This document shows, in pieces, positions 18,956-27,116 of a DNA stretch of 64,000 bases (position 1 is the stretch's first letter; each line of letters starts with the position of its first letter). Location: assembly GCA_965237505.1 (NCBI GenBank), contig CBDEFR010000004.1, positions 62,001 through 126,000 of the forward strand, written 5' to 3'. The DNA comes from NVTR01 sp965237505. Its GTDB lineage: Bacteria; Pseudomonadota; Alphaproteobacteria; Rhodobacterales; Rhodobacteraceae. The notes beneath the pieces were generated by a model. That model was not told the DNA's origin. It worked only from the letters and a program-made list of their open reading frames with translations, and ran no database searches. The position numbers and the translations under genes are program-made.

Positions 18956-19119
18956 TATGATATAGTGGAATTTGGATTCCCAATATAGGTAACCGCTAAG
19001 TAACAATTCCGGGCTTGAGGGTCGATTAATTGGGAATCCTGCCTGGGAGTGCGATGACAAAGAGTATCCCCGAATCTTTCCGCTGGGATTACCGATCTGA
19101 AGCAGTTTCTCTGGCCAAC

Positions 19120-19713
19120 TTATTTACACGCCATACCCGTCTTGGCTGTAACAAAGAAATCAACCACAGAGGCAGTCATGGCTTCAACGCTTTCGATATT
19201 CGCTTGCCGGTTCGAGATATGCAGCGCGTAAATCCCGTACAGGCTTGCCCAGAGCACCCTGGTATCGTGTATCAGCAGCGCATTGTTCTGTGGCGCATAA
19301 TATGGCGCGATGGCTGCGGTAATCAGCCCAAGTACCTGTCCGACCTTCTGCGCATACTCCGGTGAGCGAACATGATCACGATGCAACATCACCGCTTCCC
19401 ACAGGTTTTTTTCAAAGAGGACAAATTCATTGAATAAATTCGCGAGCTTCTTGAGCGTCTTTGCAGGATTGCTGGAAGGTGGCTCTCCCACGCAATGCTC
19501 AAATAGTTTCTGCAGTGTCTCGCCATTCAATTGCTCAACCATGTCGTCGAGGTTCTTGAACACCAAATAAAGAGTGCCGACAGTGTAGCCGATTCGCTCT
19601 GCAACTTTCCGCATTTTAAGCATCGACAGGCCGCCGTCGCGGACAATATCGCGGCAGGCAGCCAAGGATATTTGTTTTAGCTCTTCGCGCGAATGGTCTG
19701 ATCTTCTTGCCAT
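19120..19713 (-). CDS. TetR/AcrR-family transcriptional regulator
   Basis: 197 aa with an N-terminal TetR DNA-binding domain: KQISLAACRDIVRDGGLSMLKMRKVAERIGYTVGTLYLVF has the helix-turn-helix with the VGTLYLVFKNLDDMV recognition region. The C-terminal helical domain is the ligand/dimer part and gives no clue to the effector. It lies alone between IS elements, divergent from the membrane-protein gene at 20046. Three copies of a palindrome sit just upstream of its start, suggesting self-regulation and control of the divergent gene. Confidence 0.88.
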   Translation of the reverse strand: MARRSDHSREELKQISLAACRDIVRDGGLSMLKMRKVAERIGYTVGTLYLVFKNLDDMVEQLNGETLQKLFEHCVGEPPSSNPAKTLKKLANLFNEFVLFEKNLWEAVMLHRDHVRSPEYAQKVGQVLGLITAAIAPYYAPQNNALLIHDTRVLWASLYGIYALHISNRQANIESVEAMTASVVDFFVTAKTGMACK

Positions 19714-19737
19714 TTTTAGGTCCGTCGTTTGAAATAA

Positions 19738-19805
19738 TGAACTTTGTTCAGAATGATATTGAACTGCGTTCAGTTACAAGCTATATATTAATTGAACGGT
19801 GTTTA
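19738..19805. promoter_or_regulatory. Candidate TetR operators: TGAAC-N3-GTTCA repeats
   Basis: Two perfect 13-bp palindromes TGAACTTTGTTCA (19738-19750) and TGAACTGCGTTCA (19760-19772) start 22 bp apart, two helical turns, on the same DNA face. A weaker third copy, TGAACGGTGTTTA, is at 19793-19805. They lie 25 bp upstream of the TetR start and before the divergent small genes. The sequence is seen; binding is inferred from position and symmetry. Confidence 0.6.
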
Positions 19806-19860
19806 TTAAAGAGCAAAATGATATGGCAGACATTATCAATTATCTCGCCTAGCCTGTATT

Positions 19861-20046
19861 TTGGTTTTCAGTGTGCTGATCCACGTGATCCCGTTGATGC
19901 GACCCGTCGGACCACGAAAACTGAAAGTGCCACCGTTAATTCCGTCAACCAATCCGTCGATCCAATTGAGCGCCGGCGAAGGTCTTGAGACACACCTTGA
20001 GAAGCTGGGCGAATGTCTCTCTGGTCTCCTAGAAGGATCCGGCTGA
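19861..20046 (+). CDS. Small hypothetical protein, uncertain
   Basis: 61-residue frame beginning at a TTG, whose stop overlaps the ATG of the next gene (TGATG), the kind of coupling seen for real genes. There is a short hydrophobic N-terminus (VFSVLIHVIPLM) and a GEGLETHLEKLGECLSGLL tail. No strong ribosome binding site and no recognised family. It could be the decayed end of a longer gene; another frame of similar length (from ATG 19818) overlaps it. Confidence 0.3.
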   Translation: MVFSVLIHVIPLMRPVGPRKLKVPPLIPSTNPSIQLSAGEGLETHLEKLGECLSGLLEGSG

Positions 20047-20405
20047 TGTCGAATTTCGCTCTGCTCTTCGGGATATACGTCGCAATTGTTCTGTTCACGA
20101 CAATCAGAGACATAATTCAAGAAGCCCCAGACGAATTTGATTTTCGCCTTTACGGCAAGCCAAAATGGCAAAACCGAGTTGGCGAACCTGTTCATACCGG
20201 AACCGTCATGTCCGAGTACGCCTTCCAAGGAGAGCCTTGGTTCACACAGGCCAATATATATTCGTTTGCCATGAAAGGCGTCCTGATTTCTGTGTTGATC
20301 TGGTATCTGGGGCCTCAGAGCGAATATCTCTCAGCAGGAACGATATTGTGGATTGAGGGGCACCACTATCTGGCATTAGCCGCCGCATTCTTTGTTTATT
20401 GCTAG
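20046..20405 (+). CDS. Hypothetical membrane protein
   Basis: 119 aa from an ATG that overlaps the preceding small frame. It has an N-terminal membrane helix (LLFGIYVAIVLFTTI), a polar middle with EAPDEFDFRLYGKPKW, and two hydrophobic stretches (AMKGVLISVLIWYLG, HHYLALAAAFFVY) reaching the C-terminus. I do not recognise the family. A good intrinsic terminator follows directly, which supports a real transcription unit. The operator-like repeats 240-310 bp upstream suggest control by the neighbouring TetR protein (inference). Confidence 0.55.
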   Translation: MSNFALLFGIYVAIVLFTTIRDIIQEAPDEFDFRLYGKPKWQNRVGEPVHTGTVMSEYAFQGEPWFTQANIYSFAMKGVLISVLIWYLGPQSEYLSAGTILWIEGHHYLALAAAFFVYC

Positions 20406-20412
20406 CACTATT

Positions 20413-20440
20413 GGGCGGTGCTATCCGCCAGGCTTTTTTT
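20413..20440 (+). terminator. Intrinsic terminator after the 20046-20405 gene
   Basis: Stem GGCGG (20414-20418) / CCGCC (20425-20429) with a 6-nt loop, followed shortly by a run of seven T. It starts 8 bp after the stop codon. Confidence 0.65.
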
Positions 20441-20501
20441 AGAATGATGTCACGGGCGTTAGCAATTCCCATGCAGGACAACTCGGGGAAGCTTTATCTT
20501 A

Positions 20502-21433
20502 GTGTCTGATCCAAAACTAATTGAGTGATTTCCGCGAGTTGTGATTCAATCGGATTGATAAGATTCGAGGGAGATCACAATGGCCTGGACGGAAACCACT
20601 CGCGCCCGATATGAACGGCATTCGGGACGCTATGCAAGCGATTGAACTGATCAGGAATGGGGTTTGATCGCGCCATTCCTGCCGCCGCCTAAAACAACTG
20701 GTCGTCCGCGCAGCACGGCGATGCGCGATGTTCTGGATGCCATTTTGTACATCGCCAGCGCCGGGTGTGCGTGGCGTATGCTGCCCAATGATTTCCCGCC
20801 AGTGTCCACCGTGCGCTACTATTTCTATGGCTGGCGCAACGATGGCATCTTTGAAGTGATCAGCCATTTTCTGGTGGCGACGGCGCGCGAGTTTCATGGC
20901 AAGAAGCCCGGCCCCACCGCTGGTGTCATTGATAGCCAGACCATAAAAACAACGGAAAGCGGTGGCATTTCGGGCTATGACGCGGGCAAGAAAACCAAGG
21001 GCCGCAAGCGCCACATTGTCACCGACACGCTCGGGTTTATGGTTGGGTTGGTCGTGCATAGCGCCGGTATTCAAGACCGTGATGGCGCACCGGAAGTGTT
21101 GAAATCCATCCGGTATTCCCATCCAAACTTGCGCCATATCTTTGCGGATGGCGGTTATGCCGGACCAAAGCTGCGCGACGCTCTTGAAGGCATCGGTGAC
21201 TAGACAATCCAGATCGTCAAGCGCTTCGACACTGCGGAAGGCTTCGAAGTCATTCCCAGAAGATGGGTCGTCGAGCGCACCTTCGCATGGCTCAACCGCT
21301 GCCGGCGATTGGCCAAAGATTGGGAAAAATCCATCGCAAGTTCACAGGCATGGATACTCGTTGCACATATCAAAACCCTCACGCGTAAAATTGCAAGGCA
21401 TTGTAATCATGCGTAGAGTTTTGAATCAGACAC
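20502..21433. mobile_element. IS5-family insertion sequence, copy 2 (inactivated)
   Basis: Same 932-bp element as 11249-12180, in the opposite orientation, with GTGTCTGAT terminal repeats. The flanking triplets TTA and TGA do not match perfectly, so no clean target duplication remains. Its transposase has two nonsense codons. An IS1595 transposon starts 12 bp to the right. Confidence 0.88.
20580..21416 (+). pseudogene. IS5-family transposase with two nonsense mutations
   Basis: Nearly identical to the intact transposase at 11266-12102 but stopped twice. In SDLTDQEW the leucine TTA is TGA (near 20646), and in GIGDWTIQ the tryptophan TGG is TAG (near 21196). The remaining frame is open over its full length. 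Base substitutions like these are not typical of sequencing indels, so inactivation is genuine. The last codon before the stop also differs (Pro to Ala). Confidence 0.9.
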
Positions 21434-21476
21434 TGAGATTTTTTTGGGGATTATATACCGGAGTCACAATCCGGGG

Positions 21477-21635
21477 TCAATCCTCGCCCCCGATGATCTT
21501 GACCTCGACCGGCCTCAGCGCAACGCGGGCCAGTTCCTCCGGCGTGGCGTCGATGCTCATGTCTTCCTCAAGTTCGGCCTTCGTCGGCTGGTAGCTGGCC
21601 GGGCGCACCCGCACCTCGGGTTTGGCTTTGGTCAT
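21477..21635 (-). CDS. Small passenger protein of transposon A
   Basis: 52 aa, ATG at 21635 preceded by an AGGGAGGA ribosome binding site, starting 11 bp after the methyltransferase-HNH stop and so probably in one transcript with it. The sequence is acidic (KAELEEDMSIDATPEELARVAL) with a basic N-terminus (MTKAKPEVRVRPASY). I do not recognise a family. Its position at the distal end of the cargo suggests a conserved partner of the transposon rather than random DNA. Confidence 0.6.
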   Translation of the reverse strand: MTKAKPEVRVRPASYQPTKAELEEDMSIDATPEELARVALRPVEVKIIGGED

Positions 21636-21645
21636 GGCGTCCTCC

Positions 21646-23045
21646 CTATGCTGCTTTCTTGCGTTTGATCCAGCCCTTGTCGGTCAGACAGGCCAGCAGG
21701 TACTCCTGCGGCCGGTCTCCCTTGAGAGAGTTGCACGCCCCGCATAGCAGTGGCAGGTTACTGATATGGTCGGTCCCGCCCTTGGCGCGCGGGATGATGT
21801 GGTCGACCTGGAAGTTGCGCCGCTCGAAATGATGCTCACACCCGTGGCAGTAGCCGCCCTGCTCACCGTACAGATAGCTCTTGTTTTTCGCATCGTTATA
21901 CCGCAGCAGCGACACCAAATCCGTGCGCGCAGGAATGTCGGTGCGGTGCGCGCCAGCGTAGAACAGTCGGACTTCGCGCTTCATTCGATCCCGCACTAGA
22001 TCGGCAGCCTTCGGGGATATGTCGATTCCCACCCATTGGCGGTGTTCCAACTCTGCCGCGATGCAAGCCGTCGCGCAGCCGCAGAAAGGATCAAGGATCA
22101 CGTCACCCTCATTACTGCTAGCGTTGATAATCCGACGCAGAAGGGTCAATGGCTTCTGCGTCGGATAGAGCCGGTGCGCTCCTTCGCTTGCCCGGCAATT
22201 GGGCCAATGTCGGTGATCATGTCACGGATGGGAACTCCCTTCTGTTCATGCAGATATCTCTTGAGGCGCGGCCGTCCCCTCCCGCTCCAAAAGATTCTCC
22301 CTTCGCGATCCAGCGCTTCCAGCTTCTCTCGCCGGACGCGCCATCCCCACTTAGGGGTATAGCCGTTGAACTCGTAGCTGAGATTGGGGCGGGCTCCCAT
22401 GGAGGCGCTGCGCTCGATTACATCCGACATCCATTGGCCACGATGGTCTTTGTGGCGGTAGAACTTGGTTACATAGCTAGGATCATGCGGGAAAAACGTG
22501 GGATTCCAGCAGAATTTGTCACCATTCAAATAGAAAAGGATCGTATCGTGGACTGCTCCCCATCGTCGCGCATCATTCCGGCTGGCCGTTCTTTTCCATA
22601 TAATCTCGTTCGCAAAGGCAGCCTTGCCGAACGCGCTATCCATCAACAGTTTCAGGTAATGGCTGGCCGTAGGATCGCAGTGGAGGTAGATCGAGCCGGT
22701 GGGCTTTAGCAGACGCCGCATTTCCATGATACGAATCGCCATGTAGATCAGATAGCTCATCATGGAATCGCCATGAATCTTGCGGGTGGCCTGCAAGAGA
22801 TCGTACAGGCCGGGGTGTTCGTGCTTGATCTCGCCGTGCCAGGCGAGATTCACATCATCCAGGCCCCAGGTATCTTTGAACGCGGCGCCGGCCGCCTTGC
22901 TTCCGATGGGCGCGGCGTAGTTGGCTTTGGAGTTGAAGGGCGGGTCGAGGTAGATCAGATCGACCGAGGCGCTGTTCATGCCGCGCATGATGTCGAGATT
23001 GTCAGCCGTCCATATCGTCTGGTTGGCCCAGTTGGGGGTGACCAT
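21646..23045 (-). pseudogene. DNA methyltransferase (DPPF class) fused to an HNH endonuclease domain, frameshifted
   Basis: Passenger of transposon A. The N-terminal part (from 23045) has the catalytic DPPF in LIYLDPPFNSKANY and the target-recognition region. The C-terminal part has the SAM-binding motif ILDPFCGCATACIAAE and then a zinc-type HNH domain: CHGCEHHF, VDHIIPRAKGGTD, LCGACNSLKG. The two frames break where GYPTQKP should be: a CT duplication near 22166 turns it into GSIRRRS and an early stop. Undisrupted it would be a roughly 465-aa fusion of N4/N6-type methylase and nuclease. It starts 10 bp after the transposase gene. Confidence 0.85.
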
Positions 23046-23055
23046 GACGCCGCCC

Positions 23056-23997
23056 CTACGCGATCAGGTCTCGATACGGTAGCCGTTTCCCTTCCAAGCC
23101 CTTGGCCATGTGGCCCATCATATCGATGGTGTCCGCCTCGCGGTCATTGTGGCGGCCCGCAAACTCGCCGACGTAGCGATCAAGATGCTTTCCGCTGAAG
23201 TGGTGGAAGGTTCCCTGATAACCCCGCTTTAGCATCGCCCAGAAGGATTCAATCCCATTGGTGTGCGCCATGCCCCGGACGTACTCGCCAGCCGAGTGGT
23301 TCACGCTCTCATGGTCGAAGGGCATCCCCTGATAAGCGCTGGCTTCGTCCGTGAACACCTTCGCGCCCGGCGCGGTGTGTTCGCCAATGAAGCCCTTGAG
23401 CGTCGAGCCGTCATTGTTCTCAACCGCGCGGGCCGCGATCTTGTTGGTCTCACGGTCTTTGGTCCCGACCACGATGGCCTTGCCTACCGCTCCGCGCCCG
23501 CTCAGCGCCGCGCGCTTGCTCTTCGGCTGTTCGCGCTTGCCGCCAATATACGTCTCATCGGCCTCGACGGGGCCGCTGAAGGGCCGTCCGTCCGTTTTCC
23601 AACTCTTGCGGAGCCGGTGCGCCAGATACCAGGCCGACTTTTGCGTGATCCCCAGATCGCGGTGCAGCTTCATGCTTGAAACGCTCTTGAGGTTGGTGGC
23701 CAGAAGATAGATGGCGATGGCCCATTCGCGGTAGCCGAGCTGGGTGCGGTGCATGACGGTGCCGGTCTTGAGGGAGAACATGGGCCGGTCCGGGCAATCC
23801 CGGCAGCGATGCGTCATGGAGCGATGTTTGATGTTGGCCTGTACGTTCAGGGAGCCGCAGTGCGGACAGGCCGGGCCATGGGGCCAGCGCTGGCCCGCGA
23901 TCCACGCCTCGGCAGCCTCATCGGTCGGGAACATGGCGGCGATCTCGACCAGCGCGATACCCTTGCGGTGAGCCTTCCCAGGTGCCTTCTGTGCCAT
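23056..23997 (-). CDS. IS1595-family transposase of transposon A
   Basis: 313 aa, GGGAGG ribosome binding site before ATG. The N-terminal zinc ribbon (CPHCGSLN ... CRDC) precedes the ISXO2-like catalytic domain with acidic residues in VEADETYIGGK, FTDEASAY and NGIESFWAMLKRG. The frame is complete and probably active. It is the first gene of the minus-strand unit that includes the methyltransferase-HNH and the 52-aa gene. Confidence 0.94.
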   Translation of the reverse strand: MAQKAPGKAHRKGIALVEIAAMFPTDEAAEAWIAGQRWPHGPACPHCGSLNVQANIKHRSMTHRCRDCPDRPMFSLKTGTVMHRTQLGYREWAIAIYLLATNLKSVSSMKLHRDLGITQKSAWYLAHRLRKSWKTDGRPFSGPVEADETYIGGKREQPKSKRAALSGRGAVGKAIVVGTKDRETNKIAARAVENNDGSTLKGFIGEHTAPGAKVFTDEASAYQGMPFDHESVNHSAGEYVRGMAHTNGIESFWAMLKRGYQGTFHHFSGKHLDRYVGEFAGRHNDREADTIDMMGHMAKGLEGKRLPYRDLIA

Positions 23998-24508
23998 ATC
24001 CGCCTCCCTAATTGTGACTCCGTTATATCATGGGCGAGGCGAGGCGCAACAGGGAATGTGACTCCGGTATATAATCCCCATTTTTTTGGCAACCGACAAG
24101 CGGCATTCAGACCTATGATGCAATGCCACCAGACTGGCCAAAGTTTGTTGAGGCGTCCGGTAATGCCCTTGGGTTTGGATCGAACACAAAAGGTATCACA
24201 GAAATTGTCCACGGCTGGATTCAAGAAAGGCGAGACCTTTGTTCCAAACTCATTCACGAGATCAATATGTTGCCGAATTGGGTCACCAAGCAGGGGTTCG
24301 TGCTGGCGCGGATCAACGCCTGAAAGCGGACCGGAAAGCGCTTGCGGATGACTATTCGCTTTCAGCCGAATACATTTTCAAAAAGAGTAAAACCAAACTA
24401 AAAATACTTGCAAAATTGGGCCGTTGTAAGACCAGCCTCGCTCTCGAAATTGCCCCCCCGGCAAACAAAAAGGCTATAGCCTCAGTCAACTGGTTTGTAT
24501 CTTCTGCA

Positions 24509-25719
24509 CAGGGGAATCGCATGAAGGTTATGTCCGGAGAATTTGCAGTAAGAACCGATTGTTCCATCCGGCCTTTTTGCGCATGACCCTGAGCGATTTT
24601 TTATCTTTTGCCTTGTTGAGCAGATTCATTGCCATGTGTTTGATGACGGCAAAATTCTTGGGGCCGTGATCCTTACGAACACGGCTGTCATCATCGCGGA
24701 ATGTGACGTCGAGCACCCAGTGGAGGCGGTTTTCAATCCCCCAATGGGAGCGTACCGCATGGGCAAAGCGCGGCGCATCTTTCGGTAGAGACGAGATGAA
24801 GTATCGGGTTTGTTGTGTTGTTTTCCCGTTGCTTTCACGGATCGAGACAACGCGACCAATACTGGTCAGGCCCGCCCAACCCGGATGGCGCTCTTGCAGC
24901 CATTCTATGGTGTCACTCTGGGTGTAGGTCCGGGTCTCAATCCGACCTTTATCGCCATCAACAGTCTGTAACGACGCAGTATTTTCATGCTCCCTCTCTT
25001 CAAACCACAGTTTCACATCCTCAAAAAGGCTGCTCTGATTTCCCTTGAGCGCCAGCACGTAGTCGGCCCCCTTGTCGCGGATTTTGCAGGCAATCTGGCG
25101 TTGGCACCCCATCGCGTCCAGCGTCACGATCGCGCCCTCAACGTGGAGCAAATCCAAGAGCAATGGAATGTCCTTGATCTCGTTCTTTTTGTGCGCACTT
25201 GCCCGCTGACCCAGTACCAGACGCAGATCATCACAGTAGGCCGAGATCAAATGCAGAGGTGTTTCACCACCGGCCTTTGACCCGCGCATCGTCTTGCCAT
25301 CGACGGCCACAATCGAGCCTTCAACGCGTCCCGCCAGGCCAGCAGCCCATTGCGCAAAGGCTGTACTGAACTTCTCCGGATCAAGCAGCCGAAACACCGT
25401 TGAAAGCGTGTCATGCGAGGGAATGCCGTGCTCAAAAGGGGCCAATTTGCGCAGAAACTTCAGCTTTTCTTCACCATATTCGACAATATCAACGACACTC
25501 TCGCCGCCCGAGACCACCGCACACAGGCTTAAAAGCAGGATCTCATCAAGCGGGTAAAGCACCTTCGCCTGCTGGCGAGGGTCAGGGATGGCCGAAATAA
25601 CAGATTGAAATGATGTAGTCTTTTCCAAAGCAAGTCCTCCAGATGCGTGTTCTGGTGACATTGAATCAGACGTTGATGCACGTAGCAAACACGGGCCAGC
25701 TATTCATGCGATACCCCTG
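24509..25719. mobile_element. ISAs1-family insertion sequence
   Basis: 1211-bp element with terminal repeats CAGGGGAATCGCATGAA (left) and, on the other strand, CAGGGGTATCGCATGAA (right). A perfect 10-bp target duplication ATCTTCTGCA is at 24499-24508 and 25720-25729. It carries one transposase on the minus strand and splits an unknown open reading frame. Confidence 0.93.
24528..25628 (-). CDS. ISAs1-family transposase
   Basis: About 366 aa from a TTG at 25628 that follows a GGAGG ribosome binding site and gives LEKTTSFQSVISAIPDPRQ; an in-frame codon at 25688 would add 20 residues. Typical segments are DEILLLSLCAVVSGGES, IVAVDGKTMRGSK, LDAMGCQRQIACKI and HWGIENRLHWVLDVTFRDD. The frame is intact, so the element could be active. 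Confidence 0.9.
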   Translation of the reverse strand: MEKTTSFQSVISAIPDPRQQAKVLYPLDEILLLSLCAVVSGGESVVDIVEYGEEKLKFLRKLAPFEHGIPSHDTLSTVFRLLDPEKFSTAFAQWAAGLAGRVEGSIVAVDGKTMRGSKAGGETPLHLISAYCDDLRLVLGQRASAHKKNEIKDIPLLLDLLHVEGAIVTLDAMGCQRQIACKIRDKGADYVLALKGNQSSLFEDVKLWFEEREHENTASLQTVDGDKGRIETRTYTQSDTIEWLQERHPGWAGLTSIGRVVSIRESNGKTTQQTRYFISSLPKDAPRFAHAVRSHWGIENRLHWVLDVTFRDDDSRVRKDHGPKNFAVIKHMAMNLLNKAKDKKSLRVMRKKAGWNNRFLLQILRT

Positions 25720-26063
25720 ATCTTCTGCATCTGATCTGGACCTTTCTGACGCCACAATCTCGTTTGACTGGAAAGGAAAAAGACAGGATGTAACGGTTCC
25801 TTTCCCGGAATTGCTATCAAATCCTAAGGTGGCCTACGCAAACCAGAAAGAGGCCCCCAACAGCATCCGAATTATCCGCGATATCCATGATGTCAGACGA
25901 TTCAAGAGCCGAAAGAAGTTCATTGAGGACATCGAACGATTGGCACTTTCCACTGTGCGGGATGCAAAGATGGCTGGTTGGCTCTGACTGACTGTTGACC
26001 GCACCTTGCCACTGACCCCGCCGTCCCGGCCGGCGCGCCGTGACCTCGCCGTTACTCCAGAGG

Positions 26064-26082
26064 CCCCGGATCAAGTCCGGGG
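26064..26082. repeat. REP-like palindrome
   Basis: CCCCGGA / TCCGGGG with the loop TCAAG. A related palindrome (CCCGGATT / AATCCGGG) is at 63771-63788. Short GC-rich palindromes of this kind are dispersed in alphaproteobacterial intergenic DNA. Confidence 0.45.
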
Positions 26083-26095
26083 CAGCGGTGCTGCC

Positions 26096-26229
26096 TTGAC
26101 CCCCTCTACCAACCCCGCACATATTCCCCACCACGACCCCGCTCACCGACATCCGCAATTTCTCCACCACCGTCCATGTCGACCATGGCAAATCGATGCA
26201 CGCCGACCGGCTGATCCAGCTCCCCGGCT
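26096..26229 (+). pseudogene. lepA promoter and 5'-end duplicate A (decayed)
   Basis: From 26133 this matches the start of the real lepA for about 97 bp but has ACG instead of ATG. It reads TTPLTDIRNFS, then VHVDHGKSMHADRLIQLPG and a stop. The TTGACC at 26096, 37 bp before the start position, and CATATT at 26120 match the promoter layout of the true gene. It is followed by the antisense acylphosphatase gene. Confidence 0.8.
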
Positions 26230-26245
26230 AATCCCAAACTCGCCA

Positions 26246-26518
26246 CTACCGCACCTCGAACCCGTCCCCCGCGAACGCCTCCGCCGATTCCCAGCTCACA
26301 TCCCGCACCCGCGCCGCCGGCGGCCCGCGGTGCAATTCGGCGATCATTTCCTGCACCCGCGCCTCGGGCCCGGCAAGCAGCGCCCCGACCGATCCGCCGC
26401 TCACGTTCCGGACCCATCCCGCCAGCCCCAGCGCGCGCGCTTCCTGCTCGACCCAGCCGCGGAACCACACCCCCTGGACCCGGCCCACGACCACCACATT
26501 TACTGTCACATCCCGCAT
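26246..26518 (-). CDS. Acylphosphatase
   Basis: 90-aa cytoplasmic enzyme hydrolysing carboxyl-phosphate bonds. It carries the family core GRVQGVWFRGWVEQEARAL with the catalytic Arg (in VWFR) and the catalytic Asn in GWVRN. I start it at the ATG at 26518; the longer frame runs back through the lepA duplicate B on the other strand and is rejected. It lies between two decayed lepA 5' copies, in the opposite orientation. Confidence 0.88.
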   Translation of the reverse strand: MRDVTVNVVVVGRVQGVWFRGWVEQEARALGLAGWVRNVSGGSVGALLAGPEARVQEMIAELHRGPPAARVRDVSWESAEAFAGDGFEVR

Positions 26519-26564
26519 TACATTTTCCCCGCGCGAGCCACCCGCGCCCGGCCCGCCATTGCGC

Positions 26565-26698
26565 TTGACGCCCCCCGGGCCAGGGCGCGATATCGCCCCA
26601 CCATGACCGACCCGCGCCGCGTCCGCAATTTCTCGATCGTCGGCCATATCGACCACGGTAAATCGACGCTCGCCGACCGGCGATCCAGATGACCGGCG
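26565..26698 (+). pseudogene. lepA promoter and 5'-end duplicate B (frameshifted)
   Basis: ATG at 26603 begins a 29-codon frame MTDPRRVRNFS, then IVGHIDHGKSTLADRRSR and a stop. It includes the complete G1/P-loop of LepA, with a one-base loss after GACCGG that ends it. TTGACG at 26565 is exactly 38 bp before the ATG, the same distance as at the real lepA, with GATATC as a -10. Confidence 0.85.
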
Positions 26699-26741
26699 CT
26701 GGTCGCGGAGCATAACTCACAAAAACCAGCGGCAGTTTGCC

Positions 26742-27029
26742 CTAGATACCCTCAACCAGCATTAGATCTGTATCAGAGCACTGTTCCCGAACCTTACGCG
26801 CAGCCGTATAGCCGTCGGAGTCATAGAACCGGGCTGCCGTGGCCAGATTGTCAAACTCAATGATAACCGTCAGCCCGCGCAAATCCCCTTCGCGGGGGTC
26901 AGGCGCCGGGTTGGGCGCCAGTATCCTGCCGCCATATTCAGCAACCACCGGGTTGGCCATCGACTTGAATTCTTCGAACTTCTCTTTGTCGTGCACGCGA
27001 ATATGTGCAATCAAATATCCCTTTGACAA
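26742..27029 (-). CDS. DUF1330 family protein
   Basis: 95-aa protein of the DUF1330 dimeric alpha-beta barrel family: KGYLIAHIRVHDKEKFEEF, the middle YGGRILAPNP, and VIIEFDNLATAARFYDSDGY. I start it at TTG 27029, which follows GGAGAG; the longer frame antisense to lepA is a shadow. Function is not known for the family. It sits between lepA duplicate B and the real lepA, antisense to both. Confidence 0.8.
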   Translation of the reverse strand: MSKGYLIAHIRVHDKEKFEEFKSMANPVVAEYGGRILAPNPAPDPREGDLRGLTVIIEFDNLATAARFYDSDGYTAARKVREQCSDTDLMLVEGI

Positions 27030-27078
27030 CTGATCTCTCCATTTGATGTGGTCCTTGCAGGTCGGCAGCCAAGCTGGC

Positions 27079-27107
27079 TTGACGCTTGGTCGTTTCCCCC
27101 TCATTAC
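27079..27107 (+). promoter_or_regulatory. Candidate lepA promoter, present in three copies
   Basis: TTGACG at 27079-27084 and CATTAC at 27102-27107 with a 17-bp spacer, 38 bp from TTGACG to the lepA ATG. Both decayed upstream copies keep a TTGAC box at 37-38 bp from the start position, which supports the assignment. Confidence 0.5.
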
Positions 27108-27116
27108 GCGCCCACT

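Larger units (their letters stand above)
21446..24079. mobile_element. Cargo-carrying IS1595-family transposon A (methyltransferase-HNH passenger)
   Basis: 2634-bp element. The ends are inverted repeats beginning GGGGATTATATACCGGAG and matching for about 27 bp. A perfect 8-bp target duplication ATTTTTTT lies at 21438-21445 and 24080-24087, as expected for IS1595. The minus strand reads transposase, DNA methyltransferase-HNH (frameshifted), then a 52-aa gene. It is inserted beside the dead IS5 copy. Confidence 0.93.
24239..25987 (+). pseudogene. Unknown gene split by the ISAs1 element
   Basis: The frame before ISAs1 (ending ASVNWFVSSA at 24508) continues in frame after it (25730 onward: SDLDLSDATISFDWKGKRQD ... 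AKMAGWL, stop at 25985-25987) once one copy of the 10-bp duplication ATCTTCTGCA is removed. The product is basic and charged (RRFKSRKKFIEDIERLALS). I recognise no family. The 5' end is unclear: between the IS1595 end (24087) and 24239 the frame is interrupted, so the upstream part may also be damaged. Confidence 0.55.

Noticed and set aside
20502..21433. Clean target duplication for IS5 copy 2
   Set aside because: Flanks are TTA and TGA; they do not match.
24123..24323. Frame beginning MPPDWPKFVEASG
   Set aside because: It cannot be joined to the frame that continues through the ISAs1 junction; coding status could not be decided, so it is only mentioned within the pseudogene entry.
17776..24508. 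Genomic island integrated at the tRNA-Met gene
   Set aside because: No tRNA-end duplicate or tyrosine integrase was found; the IS630 beside the tRNA has its own TA duplication.
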